A stretch of DNA of 42,718 nucleotides from Bacillota bacterium. Lineage in GTDB: Bacteria; Bacillota; DTU014. Each line of letters opens with the position of its first letter. Positions within the stretch are counted from its first letter, which is position 1. The notes under the pieces were generated by a model. It did no database searches. It worked only from the letters and a program-made list of their open reading frames with translations, and was not told where the DNA came from. The stretch is taken from positions 1-42,718 of the forward strand of contig JAAYAB010000193.1 in assembly GCA_012719595.1 (NCBI GenBank). Reading direction: 5' to 3'. Shown here in pieces: positions 1 through 9,483 of the stretch. A program made the translations under genes and the position numbers.

Positions 1-33
1 CAGCTGAGTTCGTTCCCTGAGTCCTGGATTTCC

Positions 34-1119
34 CTACACGCCCTCGATCCCAGAGTCCGGCATTTCCTCAGGCTCCTGCGTCCCAACATGGCCTTGCGCG
101 TCAGCAGAATCCTGCATTGCTGCAGGGTTCTGCGCTGCTCGAGATTGCTGCCCTTCCACCTCAGCGAGGAATCTCCCGATATTTCTGAACTTCTCATATC
201 TCTGCATTACCAACTCATCAGGCGAAAGCTTCGACAGCTCTGAGAGAGCCCGAATGAGACACTCTCTCAGGCTGTTTGCAGCGCCGTCTCGGTCTCTATG
301 CGCTGCGCCGCCGGGTTCGGGGACCACCTCGTCGATTACACCCAGCTGAAGCAGGTCCTCGGAAGTGAGTTTGAGTGCGTTGGCAGCCTCCTGCCATCTG
401 CTTCCATCCCGCCATATGATGGCAGCACAGGACTGTGGAGGACAGACTGAGTATATGGCGTTTTCCATCATGAGGACTCTGTTTCCGAGTCCCAAGGCCA
501 GAGCGCCCCCGCTGCCTCCCTCGCCGGTGACCGCCGCTATCACCGGAACCCGCAGTCGCGACATCTCTCGAAGGTTCATCGCGATCGCCTCGGCCTGCCC
601 TCTTTCCTCAGCGCCTGAGCCCGGATAAGCAGCGGGTGTGTCGATGATCGTGACGATCGGCCTGCCGAACTTCTCGGCCTGTTTCATCAGCCTCAGCGCT
701 TTCCTGTATCCCTCCGGATACGGCATGCCGAAGTTGCGTTTGATGTTCTCCTTGGTGTCGCGTCCCTTTTGAGTTCCGATGACAGTCACAGGGGTGCCGT
801 CGAGAACCGCGATCCCGCCGATGATGGAAGGATCGTCGCGAAACGCCCTGTCGCCGTGAAGCTCGATGAATCTGGTGAATACGCGAGAGATGTAGTCCAA
901 GGCGAAGGGCCGCCCCGGGTGCCTGGCCAGCTGATACCTCTGGGACGGAGTCAGGTTCTTGAAGATCTCCTGCCGAAGCCTCTCCGCTCTAGCCTCTAGC
1001 GCCTGGATTTCGGCAGAGACATCGAACTGGCTCTCGCCGACGAAGTTCCTCAGCTCGGAGATGCGCTTTTCCAGCTCAATCAATGGACGTTCGAACTCGA
1101 GAGTGAAGTCACTGGCCAT
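34..1119 (-). CDS. accA: Acetyl-CoA carboxylase carboxyltransferase subunit alpha
   Basis: ORF protein has AccA hallmarks (FTLEFERPLIELEKRISELR, GDRAFRDDPSIIGGIAVLDGTPVTVIGTQKGRDTKENIKRNFGMPYPEGYRKALRLMKQAEKFGRPIVTIIDTPAAYPG). Start set at ATG 1119 (MASDFTLEF), preceded by GGAGG; the ORF-track start at 1173 looks overextended. Confidence 0.96.
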   Translation of the reverse strand: MASDFTLEFERPLIELEKRISELRNFVGESQFDVSAEIQALEARAERLRQEIFKNLTPSQRYQLARHPGRPFALDYISRVFTRFIELHGDRAFRDDPSIIGGIAVLDGTPVTVIGTQKGRDTKENIKRNFGMPYPEGYRKALRLMKQAEKFGRPIVTIIDTPAAYPGSGAEERGQAEAIAMNLREMSRLRVPVIAAVTGEGGSGGALALGLGNRVLMMENAIYSVCPPQSCAAIIWRDGSRWQEAANALKLTSEDLLQLGVIDEVVPEPGGAAHRDRDGAANSLRECLIRALSELSKLSPDELVMQRYEKFRNIGRFLAEVEGQQSRAAQNPAAMQDSADAQGHVGTQEPEEMPDSGIEGV

Positions 1120-2053
1120 CAGCGGAGCCTCCCAGAACAGCAACGTCAGTGCCCGTGCCATCCGCACCAGCACCGGCGTGAACCTCGTGACTCGCGCTCA
1201 CTCGCTCGACCCCGTGCAGGTCGAGGAGATCGCTGAGAGTCTGCCGCAGCGCCTTGCGCTCCACGATCAGGTCGATCAGGCCATGCTGAAGCATGAACTC
1301 TGCAGTCTGGAACCCCTCAGGCAGCCGCTCTCCCGTCTGTTCAATCGTCCGCTTGCCCGCAAATCCTATGGCAGCTTTGGGTTCTGCGATGATGATGTCT
1401 CCCAGCCATCCGAAACTGGCGCTGACGCCGCCATATGTAGGGCTGGTGAGGACTGTGATGTAGAGCAGCCCCTCGTCATGGAATCTCGAGAGGGCCGCGC
1501 TCGTCTTGGCCATCTGCATGAGGGCCAGGATTCCCTCGTGCATCCTGGCGCCGCCCGAGGTGGCTACAACTATCAGAGGCCGCCTGGACTCGAGCGCAGC
1601 TTCGACCGCGAGCGCGATCTTCTCGCCTTCCATCGATCCCATTGTGGCTCCGATGAACGCGAAGTCCATGCACACAATAACGACAGGATGTGAGTCAAGG
1701 AGGCCCATCCCGGAGATGACGGCGGACTCAATTCCTGAGTCTTGCCTGGCTCTTTCTATCCTCTCCTCGTATCCAGGGAAGCCTAGCGGGTTTTGGAAGA
1801 CCACGTTGTCCTCGAGCTGCTGAAACGTGCCTTCATCAATCAGTTGTGAGATTCGCTCCCACGCTGAAACCCGGAAGTAGTATCCGCACCGCGGACACAC
1901 CATCAGGTTTTTCTTGAGCTCTTTGTTGTAGATGATCTGTCCACACTCGTCGCACTTCGTCCAGAGGCCTCCCGGTACCTCCCTCTGTGCGTCGGCATCC
2001 CGGGGCTTCAGGGTGGCGTACTTATGTCTACCTCGAAAAAGGCTATTGAGCAT
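1109..2053 (-). CDS. accD: Acetyl-CoA carboxylase carboxyltransferase subunit beta, with N-terminal zinc finger
   Basis: CDECGQIIYNKELKKNLMVCPRCGYYFRVSAWERI zinc-ribbon and carboxyltransferase motifs; overlaps accA start. Confidence 0.96.
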   Translation of the reverse strand: MLNSLFRGRHKYATLKPRDADAQREVPGGLWTKCDECGQIIYNKELKKNLMVCPRCGYYFRVSAWERISQLIDEGTFQQLEDNVVFQNPLGFPGYEERIERARQDSGIESAVISGMGLLDSHPVVIVCMDFAFIGATMGSMEGEKIALAVEAALESRRPLIVVATSGGARMHEGILALMQMAKTSAALSRFHDEGLLYITVLTSPTYGGVSASFGWLGDIIIAEPKAAIGFAGKRTIEQTGERLPEGFQTAEFMLQHGLIDLIVERKALRQTLSDLLDLHGVERVSASHEVHAGAGADGTGTDVAVLGGSADGQ

Positions 2054-2124
2054 CTAATACCCTCCTAGCGAGTGCAGGCATCTGCAAACGGCGCAACCGG
2101 AGAGCCTTCTCTGTACGCTATACG

Positions 2125-2322
2125 CTATTCGATCTTCTCAGCCAACACTTGCTGTGCTTCTTCTGCTTCGGATTCCGGAACGAGAACCTCCACGCTGCCC
2201 GAATCCCCTGCATATGGCACTCCCATGGGTCTCAACCGGACCAGAATCCCCTCCGACTCCAGTACGGATTTCGCCAGCTCGGCTCCGGGCATATCAAGAG
2301 CTATATGGACTACCGTCCACAT
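2125..2322 (-). CDS. Small DUF2007-like protein (putative signal-transducing protein family)
   Basis: 65-aa protein MWTVVHIALDMPGAELAKSVLESEGILVRLRP...VEVLVPESEAEEAQQVL; typical DUF2007 pattern; GAGGAG upstream. Confidence 0.7.
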   Translation of the reverse strand: MWTVVHIALDMPGAELAKSVLESEGILVRLRPMGVPYAGDSGSVEVLVPESEAEEAQQVLAEKIE

Positions 2323-2598
2323 GTCATGTCAGGTCTCCTCTCGCCACTGCTGCAAGCCGTCGAATTTTAGCCTCAAGGTCACGCGAACCAGGCGGGGGTA
2401 CCAGGCTCTGCCGCACGGTACCTTGAGACTTAGTAGAATCGGTCTGCTTCTCCCCAGACCTAGTATGCCCGCGCTAATGCGCAGTATAGAGCCGGGGCAT
2501 TAACACTAGTGACATTCTACCTGTATATTGCTTTTCCTCCCGGAGCCAAGCAGGCAGCGCGAGCCGGCGAACCCCCTCGGTTCTCACCCTAACAGTAT

Positions 2599-2630
2599 GA
2601 TGGGTCAGTACGTGTAAGCACTGACCCATC
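2599..2630 (-). terminator. Stem-loop downstream of trpA, probable trp operon terminator
   Basis: GATGGGTCAGT / ACTGACCCATC perfect 11-bp inverted repeat with 10-nt loop; weak T-tract on the minus strand. Confidence 0.55.
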
Positions 2631-2672
2631 CGATTATACCACATCTGCGGTACCGAGTCTGATTGCGCTTGC

Positions 2673-3527
2673 TTACGACCGGAGCGCTGCCTTGAGCTCT
2701 GCGACCAGTCTGCCTACGGCCAGCAGGGAAGCCGCTTCATCGGACTGCTCCAATGTGTCCTGAATGGTCTGGACGATCCCGCTTCCAACGATGACTGCAT
2801 CCGCGACAGCCGCCGCTTCCGATGCCGAAGCCGCATCGCCGATCCCGAATCCGATCGCCACAGGCAGATCAGTCCGCGCTCGCACCCTTGAAACCAGTTC
2901 CACTACACCGAGGGGAAGTCCTTTGCGAACTCCGGTTACGCCGGTGGTCGAAACGCAGTAGACGAACCCGGCACCACCCTCGAGTATCGCGTCGATCCTG
3001 TCGTCGCTTGTGGTAGGTGCAGCCATGGGTATCAGCGCAAGTGAATCACGCCAGCCCGCCTGTCCACCGGACCCGGCCTCACCGTTGAGGAGGTGCCGTT
3101 CCTCAGGCGGCAGATCGGGAATGATCAGCCCGTCCACTCTCGCCCTTGCACACTCGTTCAGAAATCTCTTTATGCCAAAGCGGTAGATCGTGTTGATGTA
3201 TGCGAGAAGCACCAAAGGAGCCGAGTATCCGTCTGCTCGCACCCTTGAGACCGCGTCGAAGATGTCGCTGGTCCTCGTCCCGGCCATGAGCGCCAGAGTA
3301 TTGGCATTCTGGATGGTCCGCCCATCCGCCAGGGGATCGGAGAAGGGGATGCCTATCTCAACTACGTCTGCCCCGGCCTCGATCATGGTTTCCACAACCG
3401 CGACCGTGTAGCCGACAGACGGAAATCCGCCTGTAACAAATGTGATCAACGCCTTTTCGTTCTTGGCTAGACACTTGCGAATGGCGTCCTCCACCTTGGT
3501 CTGCATGCGAACGCAGGTTGCCATCAA
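2673..3527 (-). CDS. trpA: Tryptophan synthase alpha chain
   Basis: [60 protein letters not shown] motifs; overlaps trpB by 4 nt. Confidence 0.97.
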   Translation of the reverse strand: MMATCVRMQTKVEDAIRKCLAKNEKALITFVTGGFPSVGYTVAVVETMIEAGADVVEIGIPFSDPLADGRTIQNANTLALMAGTRTSDIFDAVSRVRADGYSAPLVLLAYINTIYRFGIKRFLNECARARVDGLIIPDLPPEERHLLNGEAGSGGQAGWRDSLALIPMAAPTTSDDRIDAILEGGAGFVYCVSTTGVTGVRKGLPLGVVELVSRVRARTDLPVAIGFGIGDAASASEAAAVADAVIVGSGIVQTIQDTLEQSDEAASLLAVGRLVAELKAALRS

Positions 3528-4960
3528 ACGGTCACCTCTCTTCCCAGGTCCTGACCCCTTATGATGTCCTGCACGTCTTTGTCTCCCCGACCGCTGAGGT
3601 TCACCAGCACAATGGCATCCGAATCCATTCGCTTGGCCATCTCCATCGCGTGGAAGACCGCGTGCGAGCTCTCAAGAGCAGGTATGATTCCCTCCAACCT
3701 GCTCAGCGTGCGGAAGACTGACACTGCTTCCACGTCGGTCACAACCACATACTTGGCGCGGCCGGTGTCATGGAGCAGGCAATGCTCTGGCCCGACTCCT
3801 GGGTAGTCCAGACCTGCAGCAACTGAATGTGTATTCTTGATCTGCCCGTCATCGTCACACATGACGTACTGGAACGACCCATGCAGTATTCCCCGGGTCT
3901 TGTTGGAGATGGATGCAGCGTGGCTTCCTGTGGCCAAGCCCAAGCCGCCTGCCTCCACTCCGATCAGTTCAACATTCGTATCGTCTACGAATGGATCGAA
4001 GATCCCTATCGCATTGCTCCCGCCGCCCACGCACGCGACAACCGCGTCTGGCAGCCTACACTCGAGCTCCAGGATCTGAGCACGGGCTTCTCTGCCGATC
4101 ACTGACTGGAACTCGCGGACAATGGTGGGATAGGGATGCGGCCCGGCCGCCGAACCCACTGCATAGTGCGTATCGCGCACATTGGTCACCCAGTCGCGGA
4201 TCGCCTCGTTCATCGCGTCCTTCAGTGTCTTTGTTCCCGACCCGACCCGGCGAACCTCGGCGCCGAGGAGCTTCATTCGGTAGACATTGAGCGACTGCCG
4301 CTTTATGTCATCTTCGCCCATGTATATGCAGCACTCAACGCCGAACAGCGCGGCCGCCGTAGCCGTTGCGACGCCGTGCTGCCCTGCTCCTGTCTCGGCT
4401 ATCACTCTCGTTTTCCCCAGACGCTTGGCAATCAGAAGCTGACCGATCGCGTTGTTTATCTTGTGTGCACCCGTATGGTTGAGATCCTCTCTCTTGAGAT
4501 AGATCTTCGCGCCACCGCACTCTCTGGTCAGTCTCTCGGCGAAGTACAGCGGCGTCGGACGCCCGCTGTAGGAGGTCAGGTAGTAGTTCAGCTCTCTGTG
4601 GAACTCGGGATCGGAGAGCAGCTCGTCGAACACGCTCGCCAGCTCATACAGGGCGGGAATGACCGTCTCAGGCACGAACATCCCGCCATACGCTCCGAAG
4701 TGACCGGTCGGAGTCGGACGCCTTCGGTGCGCTGTACTAGCAGTGTCGAGCTGGCTGGGCTCGACGACACAACTCAGCTTGGCAGTGCAGTTCGCCTTGG
4801 CGGCACAGCTCGGCCCAGCGACGGCACTCGCCGTGACCGCACCGCCCGGCTCAGTGACGCCGCTAGTCTTGGCAGCGCTGCTCGTCTTTGCGACACAGCC
4901 CGTTTCAGCGGCCAAGCTCGTCGCCACCAGTGGTGTTGTACTGAAGTTCACATTCACCAT
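3524..4960 (-). CDS. trpB: Tryptophan synthase beta chain with an unusual repetitive N-terminal extension
   Basis: [27 protein letters not shown] (PLP lysine), [24 protein letters not shown]. Start near 4960-4969 ([10 protein letters not shown]); exact codon uncertain. Confidence 0.96.
   Translation of the reverse strand: MVNVNFSTTPLVATSLAAETGCVAKTSSAAKTSGVTEPGGAVTASAVAGPSCAAKANCTAKLSCVVEPSQLDTASTAHRRRPTPTGHFGAYGGMFVPETVIPALYELASVFDELLSDPEFHRELNYYLTSYSGRPTPLYFAERLTRECGGAKIYLKREDLNHTGAHKINNAIGQLLIAKRLGKTRVIAETGAGQHGVATATAAALFGVECCIYMGEDDIKRQSLNVYRMKLLGAEVRRVGSGTKTLKDAMNEAIRDWVTNVRDTHYAVGSAAGPHPYPTIVREFQSVIGREARAQILELECRLPDAVVACVGGGSNAIGIFDPFVDDTNVELIGVEAGGLGLATGSHAASISNKTRGILHGSFQYVMCDDDGQIKNTHSVAAGLDYPGVGPEHCLLHDTGRAKYVVVTDVEAVSVFRTLSRLEGIIPALESSHAVFHAMEMAKRMDSDAIVLVNLSGRGDKDVQDIIRGQDLGREVTV
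4755..4934 (-). repeat. Degenerate 18-bp tandem repeat in the trpB 5' coding region (hexapeptide repeat)
   Basis: Plus-strand units CTCAGCTTGGCAGTGCAG, TTCGCCTTGGCGGCACAG, CTCGGCCCAGCGACGGCA, CTCGCCGTGACCGCACCG, CCCGGCTCAGTGACGCCG, CTAGTCTTGGCAGCGCTG, CTCGTCTTTGCGACACAG, CCCGTTTCAGCGGCCAAG in strict 18-nt register. Confidence 0.8.
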
Positions 4961-5729
4961 TCCTTTCATATAGAGTTGCCTGAGTTCTGAGCACCTCTGC
5001 CACAGCAGAGGCGACTCGCCCCGGGTTTTTCCTGCCCGGGCTTGCCTCCACAAGCGAGTTCAGGTCCACCATGTCGGGCTGGACTACCTCTACGCAATGC
5101 CCGACATTGCCCGGTCCGAGGCCTCCGGCGATGGCAAGGCCGGTAAAAGACTCGCCAGGCGTTCTGAGTCCACACCTGGTCATGGCCGATCCCACAGCGG
5201 CGGCGACTGACCAGTCCGCCTCTACACCGGTGCCCCCGTACACTCCAGGCACATATGCGTCTATCAGGAGATATGCGACGTTGGGAACCAAGGCGATGTC
5301 CAGAAGATCCTCCACAAGCCTGTCAAACTCATCAGGCTTCGTCCTGTGGAGCACTCCCGTTTGCTCCATCCTGATGGACCTGCAAGGATACCCCGATCTG
5401 GCGGACGGCGCCGGCCTGCAGGCCTTTATTATTCGCAGGCCATCAAGCCGTTCCATGTACTCCCGTCCCTCGCTGCCGTGCAGTTGAACATAGTCGAGGT
5501 TGCAGAGTTCGGCCGCGCGCAGCACCTCTTGCGGATCTGCATCGACGAAGACTCCTACGATCTTGGCCAGCCCTGGCACAGCCCTGGCAATGGTCACCCC
5601 GTCACCAATCGATATCTTCCTGGGTCCCATGGCGAAGTTCAGACCGATCACAGTCGCACCCGCTGCACAGCATGCCAGTGCATCCTCGACTGTCGTTATC
5701 CCACATACCTTGACCGCGATCTCTCTCAA
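4905..5729 (-). CDS. trpF: Phosphoribosylanthranilate isomerase
   Basis: [63 protein letters not shown] motifs; 3' end overlaps the trpB start. Confidence 0.93.
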   Translation of the reverse strand: MREIAVKVCGITTVEDALACCAAGATVIGLNFAMGPRKISIGDGVTIARAVPGLAKIVGVFVDADPQEVLRAAELCNLDYVQLHGSEGREYMERLDGLRIIKACRPAPSARSGYPCRSIRMEQTGVLHRTKPDEFDRLVEDLLDIALVPNVAYLLIDAYVPGVYGGTGVEADWSVAAAVGSAMTRCGLRTPGESFTGLAIAGGLGPGNVGHCVEVVQPDMVDLNSLVEASPGRKNPGRVASAVAEVLRTQATLYERNGECELQYNTTGGDELGR

Positions 5730-5736
5730 CTTGCCG

Positions 5737-6600
5737 CTACGCTCCCTCTGCTGTCTGCTTCACCTGCAAAGACGCTGACCGGCTCGGGACTCCGAGCCCG
5801 ACGTGTCCTCTCGGCCTGCTCACTCTCACAGAACGCATCTCTGCTATCAGCCACTCAGGGCACCTGCTTCTGACCAGTGTTTCGCCCACGAGCACTGCAT
5901 CTACGCCTGCAGCTGCCAGCATCTCCACCTCATGCTTGGAGGAGATCCCGCTCTCGCTGACTATGATCACATCGCCGGGGACAGCGACCTCCTCGAGAAT
6001 GCCAAGTGTCACTGATATATCAGTCCTAAAAGTCCTCAGATCTCTGTTGTTGATCCCGATGACCCGTGCTCCTAAGTCGAGTGCTGCCTGGAACTCGTCT
6101 GCAGTGTGAACCTCCACCAGGCAGTCAAGATCAAGAGCATGGGCCACGTACATCAGCTTCTCTGCCTTGTCCTGCGGAATCGCTGACAGTATCAACAGGA
6201 TCGCGTCCGCCCCCATCTGTCTGCTCTCGAGCACTTGCAGCTCGTCTATTATGAAGTCCTTTCGCAGCACAGGAACGCTCACTGCGCTGCGGACCTCTTC
6301 AAGATCCTCGCGGCTGCCTCCAAAAAACGATCCATCGGTCAGCACCGACACTGCAGACGCTGTACCCCTGACGTAGGATGCAGCCAATTCCGATGGATCC
6401 AGGTCGTCTCGAATGGTTCCTTTGGAAGGCGACGCGCGCTTTATCTCGGCGACCACGCCCATGCCTCTGTCAGCGACGAGAGCGTCTCTAAACCTGCTCC
6501 GCTCTCTCACCGGCTGGAAGACGAAGCTCTCTCCTGAATACTGCTTGCAGAGTCTCCTTATCTCTTCACGCTTGCTGGCCAGTATGGCCTCCAAGATCAC
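5737..6600 (-). CDS. trpC: Indole-3-glycerol-phosphate synthase
   Basis: VVAEIKRASPSKG, VSVLTDGSFFGGS, PVLRKDFIIDE, GINNRDLRTF, VSESGISS motifs. Confidence 0.97.
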   Translation of the reverse strand: MILEAILASKREEIRRLCKQYSGESFVFQPVRERSRFRDALVADRGMGVVAEIKRASPSKGTIRDDLDPSELAASYVRGTASAVSVLTDGSFFGGSREDLEEVRSAVSVPVLRKDFIIDELQVLESRQMGADAILLILSAIPQDKAEKLMYVAHALDLDCLVEVHTADEFQAALDLGARVIGINNRDLRTFRTDISVTLGILEEVAVPGDVIIVSESGISSKHEVEMLAAAGVDAVLVGETLVRSRCPEWLIAEMRSVRVSRPRGHVGLGVPSRSASLQVKQTAEGA

Positions 6601-6632
6601 GATTGCACCACTCCAATTCCGCTCAGCGCCGA

Positions 6633-7658
6633 TCAGGCAGACACAATGCTCTTGCTGAACTCCACGAGGCTTCTCAGTTTGTTCAATGCGGCGCCAGAAT
6701 CGATGCTGTCCTCTGCAGCCTCGATGGCAGTCCTAAGATCGCGTGCACCGCTGCCGACGTAGATCGCGGCTGCGGCATTCAGAACCACTATGTCTCGCCG
6801 CGGCCCGCGCGCTCCCCGGAGGATGTCCATGATGATCGAAGCGTTCTGCGAGGCGGCGCCCCCGCGGATCGCATCGATGCACCCTGAGAGTTCCGTTCCG
6901 TATTCCCTCGGATCGAACTCGAACTCCTCGATCGCTCCGTTGTCGATCACGCACATTCTGGTCCTGTCAAAGCTGGATATCTCGTCGAGTCCGCTCATTC
7001 CGGACACGACCATGCCTCTGTCTACTCCCAGCATGGCTAGGGCTTCGGCCATCTTTCTGACCATCCTGGGGCAAAAGACGCCAATCACCTGGTACCGCGC
7101 GCCTGCCGGATTCGCGAGCGGGCCCAAGACATTGAAAATGCTTCGTATCCCGATTTCCTTCCTGGGCATCGCCGCGTGTTTCATGGCCGGATGATAAATG
7201 GGGGCGAATAGAAAGCCGATGCCGACCTGCTCAATCGCTTTCTGCGTCTCAGCGGGGCTAAGTTCTATACTCACGCCCAGTGCTTCGAGCACATCTGCGC
7301 TGCCGCAGCGGCTCGAGACCGAACGGTTGCCGTGCTTGGCTACAGGCAATCCTGCGCCCGCGACCACGAAGGCTGCCGCGGTGGACACGTTGAAGCTGTT
7401 GTGCCCGTCCCCACCTGTACCGCACGTGTCGACCAGGCGATCGACATCAGGGCGGATCCTCACTGCCCTTTCCCGCATGGCCCTTGCCGAACCGACGATC
7501 TCTGTGACGGTCTCGCCCTTCATGCTCATGGCCGCGAGATACGCGCCGATCTGGCTATGAGTCGCCTGCCCGGTCATGATCTCGTCCATCACTCCCGCTG
7601 CCTCTTCGATGTCGAGATCCGCCTTCGATACCAGCCTGCCGATGGCTTCCTGTATCAC
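6633..7658 (-). CDS. trpD: Anthranilate phosphoribosyltransferase (no fused TrpG domain)
   Basis: VDTCGTGGDGHNSFNVSTAAAFVVAGAG, KHGNRSVSSRCGSADVLEALG, NVLGPLANPA motifs. Confidence 0.97.
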   Translation of the reverse strand: MIQEAIGRLVSKADLDIEEAAGVMDEIMTGQATHSQIGAYLAAMSMKGETVTEIVGSARAMRERAVRIRPDVDRLVDTCGTGGDGHNSFNVSTAAAFVVAGAGLPVAKHGNRSVSSRCGSADVLEALGVSIELSPAETQKAIEQVGIGFLFAPIYHPAMKHAAMPRKEIGIRSIFNVLGPLANPAGARYQVIGVFCPRMVRKMAEALAMLGVDRGMVVSGMSGLDEISSFDRTRMCVIDNGAIEEFEFDPREYGTELSGCIDAIRGGAASQNASIIMDILRGARGPRRDIVVLNAAAAIYVGSGARDLRTAIEAAEDSIDSGAALNKLRSLVEFSKSIVSA

Positions 7659-9253
7659 AGCACCACCTCCTCTGACTGCAAGCGGCCGGCCTGTAATGCA
7701 TCGCTCAGATCTCCCGATTCGGCCAGCTCCAGGGCCTTCATCACCCCACGGGTCTTGTTGACCACCTCGTCATATTCCGACGCTGGATCAGAGCCTGCGA
7801 CGATGCCTGCGCCCGCCTGCACATGCGCGACGTCGTCTGTCATCACGAGGGTCCTTATCGCTATGCACATGTCCATGTTGCCTGAAGCTCCGAAGTAGCC
7901 GACTGCGCCGGCATATACTCCGCGGCGCTGGCGTTCTTGCTCCTCGATGATTTCCATCGCCCTCGTTCTGGGCGCTCCGGTGACCGTACCTGCAGGAAAG
8001 GTCGCACGGAACAGGTCATACTGGTTGTACTCGTCTGACAGCTCGCCCTTGACCGAAGACACTATGTGCATCACGTGGGAGTAGCGCTCGATGTGCATGT
8101 AGTCCTCGACGCGAACGGTGCCGGCTGTACACACCTGTTCCAGATCGCGTATGCCCAGATCGACCAGCATGGTGTGCTCGGCTCTCTCTTTGGCGTCGTT
8201 TAGAAGCTCCAGCTCCAGCCGTCGATCTTCGGCCGGCGCCAAGCCGCGACGGCGGGTGCCTGCGATTGGCCTCAACTCAGCTTCCCGTCCCTGGAGTCTC
8301 ACCATCATCTCAGGAGACGCGCCGACAATCTTCACGCGGCCGAAGTCGAGCAGGAACATATACGGCGAGGGATTCACGGATCTCAAAGCTCTGTACACGT
8401 CGAGGGCGCTTGATCGGACCGGAACGCTGATCCTCCTTGACAACACCACTTGAGACACGTCTCCATCGGCTATGTGCCGCTTAGCTGTGCGAACTGATTC
8501 CTCGAACGCCTTCCGGTCGATAGTCGGCGTTCCGGGTGCAAGAACCCGAGGACACCAGCTGCTCAGGCTCTTGTAGATGTCAGCGGTCCGGCTGGCACGT
8601 TCAGGCGATTTGTCGCGCGACCTGCTACGGAAGCTCTCAGCCGCCTGGTCCCCACTCCCTGTGCAGAGCGCCATCAATCCATGCAGTTCGGATACTGCCT
8701 CCTGATATACGGCCTCCGGCTCCCGCGTGCCCACCCTGCAGTTGACAACCGCTACGAGCGTATGTTTCAGGTGGTCGAACGCCAGGACGCATCTGGGAAC
8801 GACCATAGCGATATCGGGCAGCTCACTAGGGCCCGACAGCGAAGGCAAGTTCACGAGGGACCTCACATAGTCGTACCCTACATATCCCACACATCCGCCC
8901 AGCAGGGGCGGAAGCCCCTCGATGCTCGGAGATGAGTATCGCGTCATTGCCTCCTGAAGAACGGCTAGCGGGTCGTGTGAGGTTCCGAATCTCGCTTTCT
9001 CCTCTTCGATCAGCAGGTAGCTGCACTCCCTGGACTCGAACACTAGGATCGGATCGAAACAGATGAACGAATACCGCCCGACCCTGAGTCCCCGTTCAGC
9101 GCTCTCCAGAATGATCATGCAGTCGCGTGGGTATATCCGGGAAGCCACGCTCATCGGCGTCTCAAGGTCTGCTATTGCCTCCGCCCAAACTGGGACCATC
9201 GAGTAGTTCCTGGTCAAGTCAACAAACTCAGTGACAGTCAATCCCAATCGCAT
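7655..9253 (-). CDS. trpE: Anthranilate synthase component I
   Basis: LLDFGRVKIVGASPE, ELRPIAGTRRRG, HTMLVDLGIRDL, FPAGTVTGAPRTRAMEII; IILESAE and NPSPYMF Trp feedback motifs. ATG 9253 (MRLGLTVTEF) preceded by AGGAGG preferred over the ORF-track GTG at 9283. Confidence 0.95.
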   Translation of the reverse strand: MRLGLTVTEFVDLTRNYSMVPVWAEAIADLETPMSVASRIYPRDCMIILESAERGLRVGRYSFICFDPILVFESRECSYLLIEEEKARFGTSHDPLAVLQEAMTRYSSPSIEGLPPLLGGCVGYVGYDYVRSLVNLPSLSGPSELPDIAMVVPRCVLAFDHLKHTLVAVVNCRVGTREPEAVYQEAVSELHGLMALCTGSGDQAAESFRSRSRDKSPERASRTADIYKSLSSWCPRVLAPGTPTIDRKAFEESVRTAKRHIADGDVSQVVLSRRISVPVRSSALDVYRALRSVNPSPYMFLLDFGRVKIVGASPEMMVRLQGREAELRPIAGTRRRGLAPAEDRRLELELLNDAKERAEHTMLVDLGIRDLEQVCTAGTVRVEDYMHIERYSHVMHIVSSVKGELSDEYNQYDLFRATFPAGTVTGAPRTRAMEIIEEQERQRRGVYAGAVGYFGASGNMDMCIAIRTLVMTDDVAHVQAGAGIVAGSDPASEYDEVVNKTRGVMKALELAESGDLSDALQAGRLQSEEVVL

Positions 9254-9288
9254 CACGTTCACCCTCCTCATCCGCTCTGACACAGAAA

Positions 9289-9413
9289 GACTCCTTGCAG
9301 CACCTCCGAGTCGGCTCCAGCTTGGCGCATCTCACTGATGAACACCAGCGGAGCGCAGCGGAGCGGCCAAGTGAACCAAAAGGCGTTCACTTCGCCTCGG
9401 ATGGCAAGGAGTC
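9289..9413. repeat. 125-bp segment with perfect 10-bp terminal inverted repeats
   Basis: GACTCCTTGC at 9289-9298 and GCAAGGAGTC at 9404-9413; CCGAG is also shared just inside both ends; contains an internal GTGAAC...GTTCAC stem. Confidence 0.6.
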
Positions 9414-9421
9414 AGACGCAT

Positions 9422-9459
9422 ACAAACAATAAGCGCCGGACTGCAAAGTAGCCCGGCGC
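9422..9459 (-). terminator. trp leader intrinsic terminator (attenuator)
   Basis: Minus strand GCGCCGGGCTACTTTGCAGTCCGGCGCTTATTGTTTGT: GCGCCGG/CCGGCGC stem followed by a U-rich run. Confidence 0.8.
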
Positions 9460-9483
9460 AAGAATTGCGATCCCAGAGTCTAC
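9448..9483 (-). promoter_or_regulatory. Candidate trp antiterminator hairpin, mutually exclusive with the 9422-9459 terminator
   Basis: GUAG/CUAC, CUC/GGG (with G-U), GG/CC and CGCAA/UUGCG pairings; the 3' arm is the 5' arm of the terminator and the 5' arm contains the last NAG triplet. Paired by hand. Confidence 0.6.

Noticed and set aside
4743-4973. Plus-strand 76-aa ORF with hexapeptide pattern [12 protein letters not shown]
   Set aside because: A by-product of the 18-bp repeat being in frame on both strands; the minus strand encodes TrpB.
4905-5729. TrpF phosphate-binding motif looked divergent (DLNSLVE instead of DVSSGVE)
   Set aside because: Enterobacterial TrpF has a similar DFNSAVES sequence, so this is within normal family variation.
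9253-9480. T-box riboswitch upstream of trpE
   Set aside because: No AGGGTGGNACCGCG-type core or stem I features; the TRAP array plus attenuator explains the leader.
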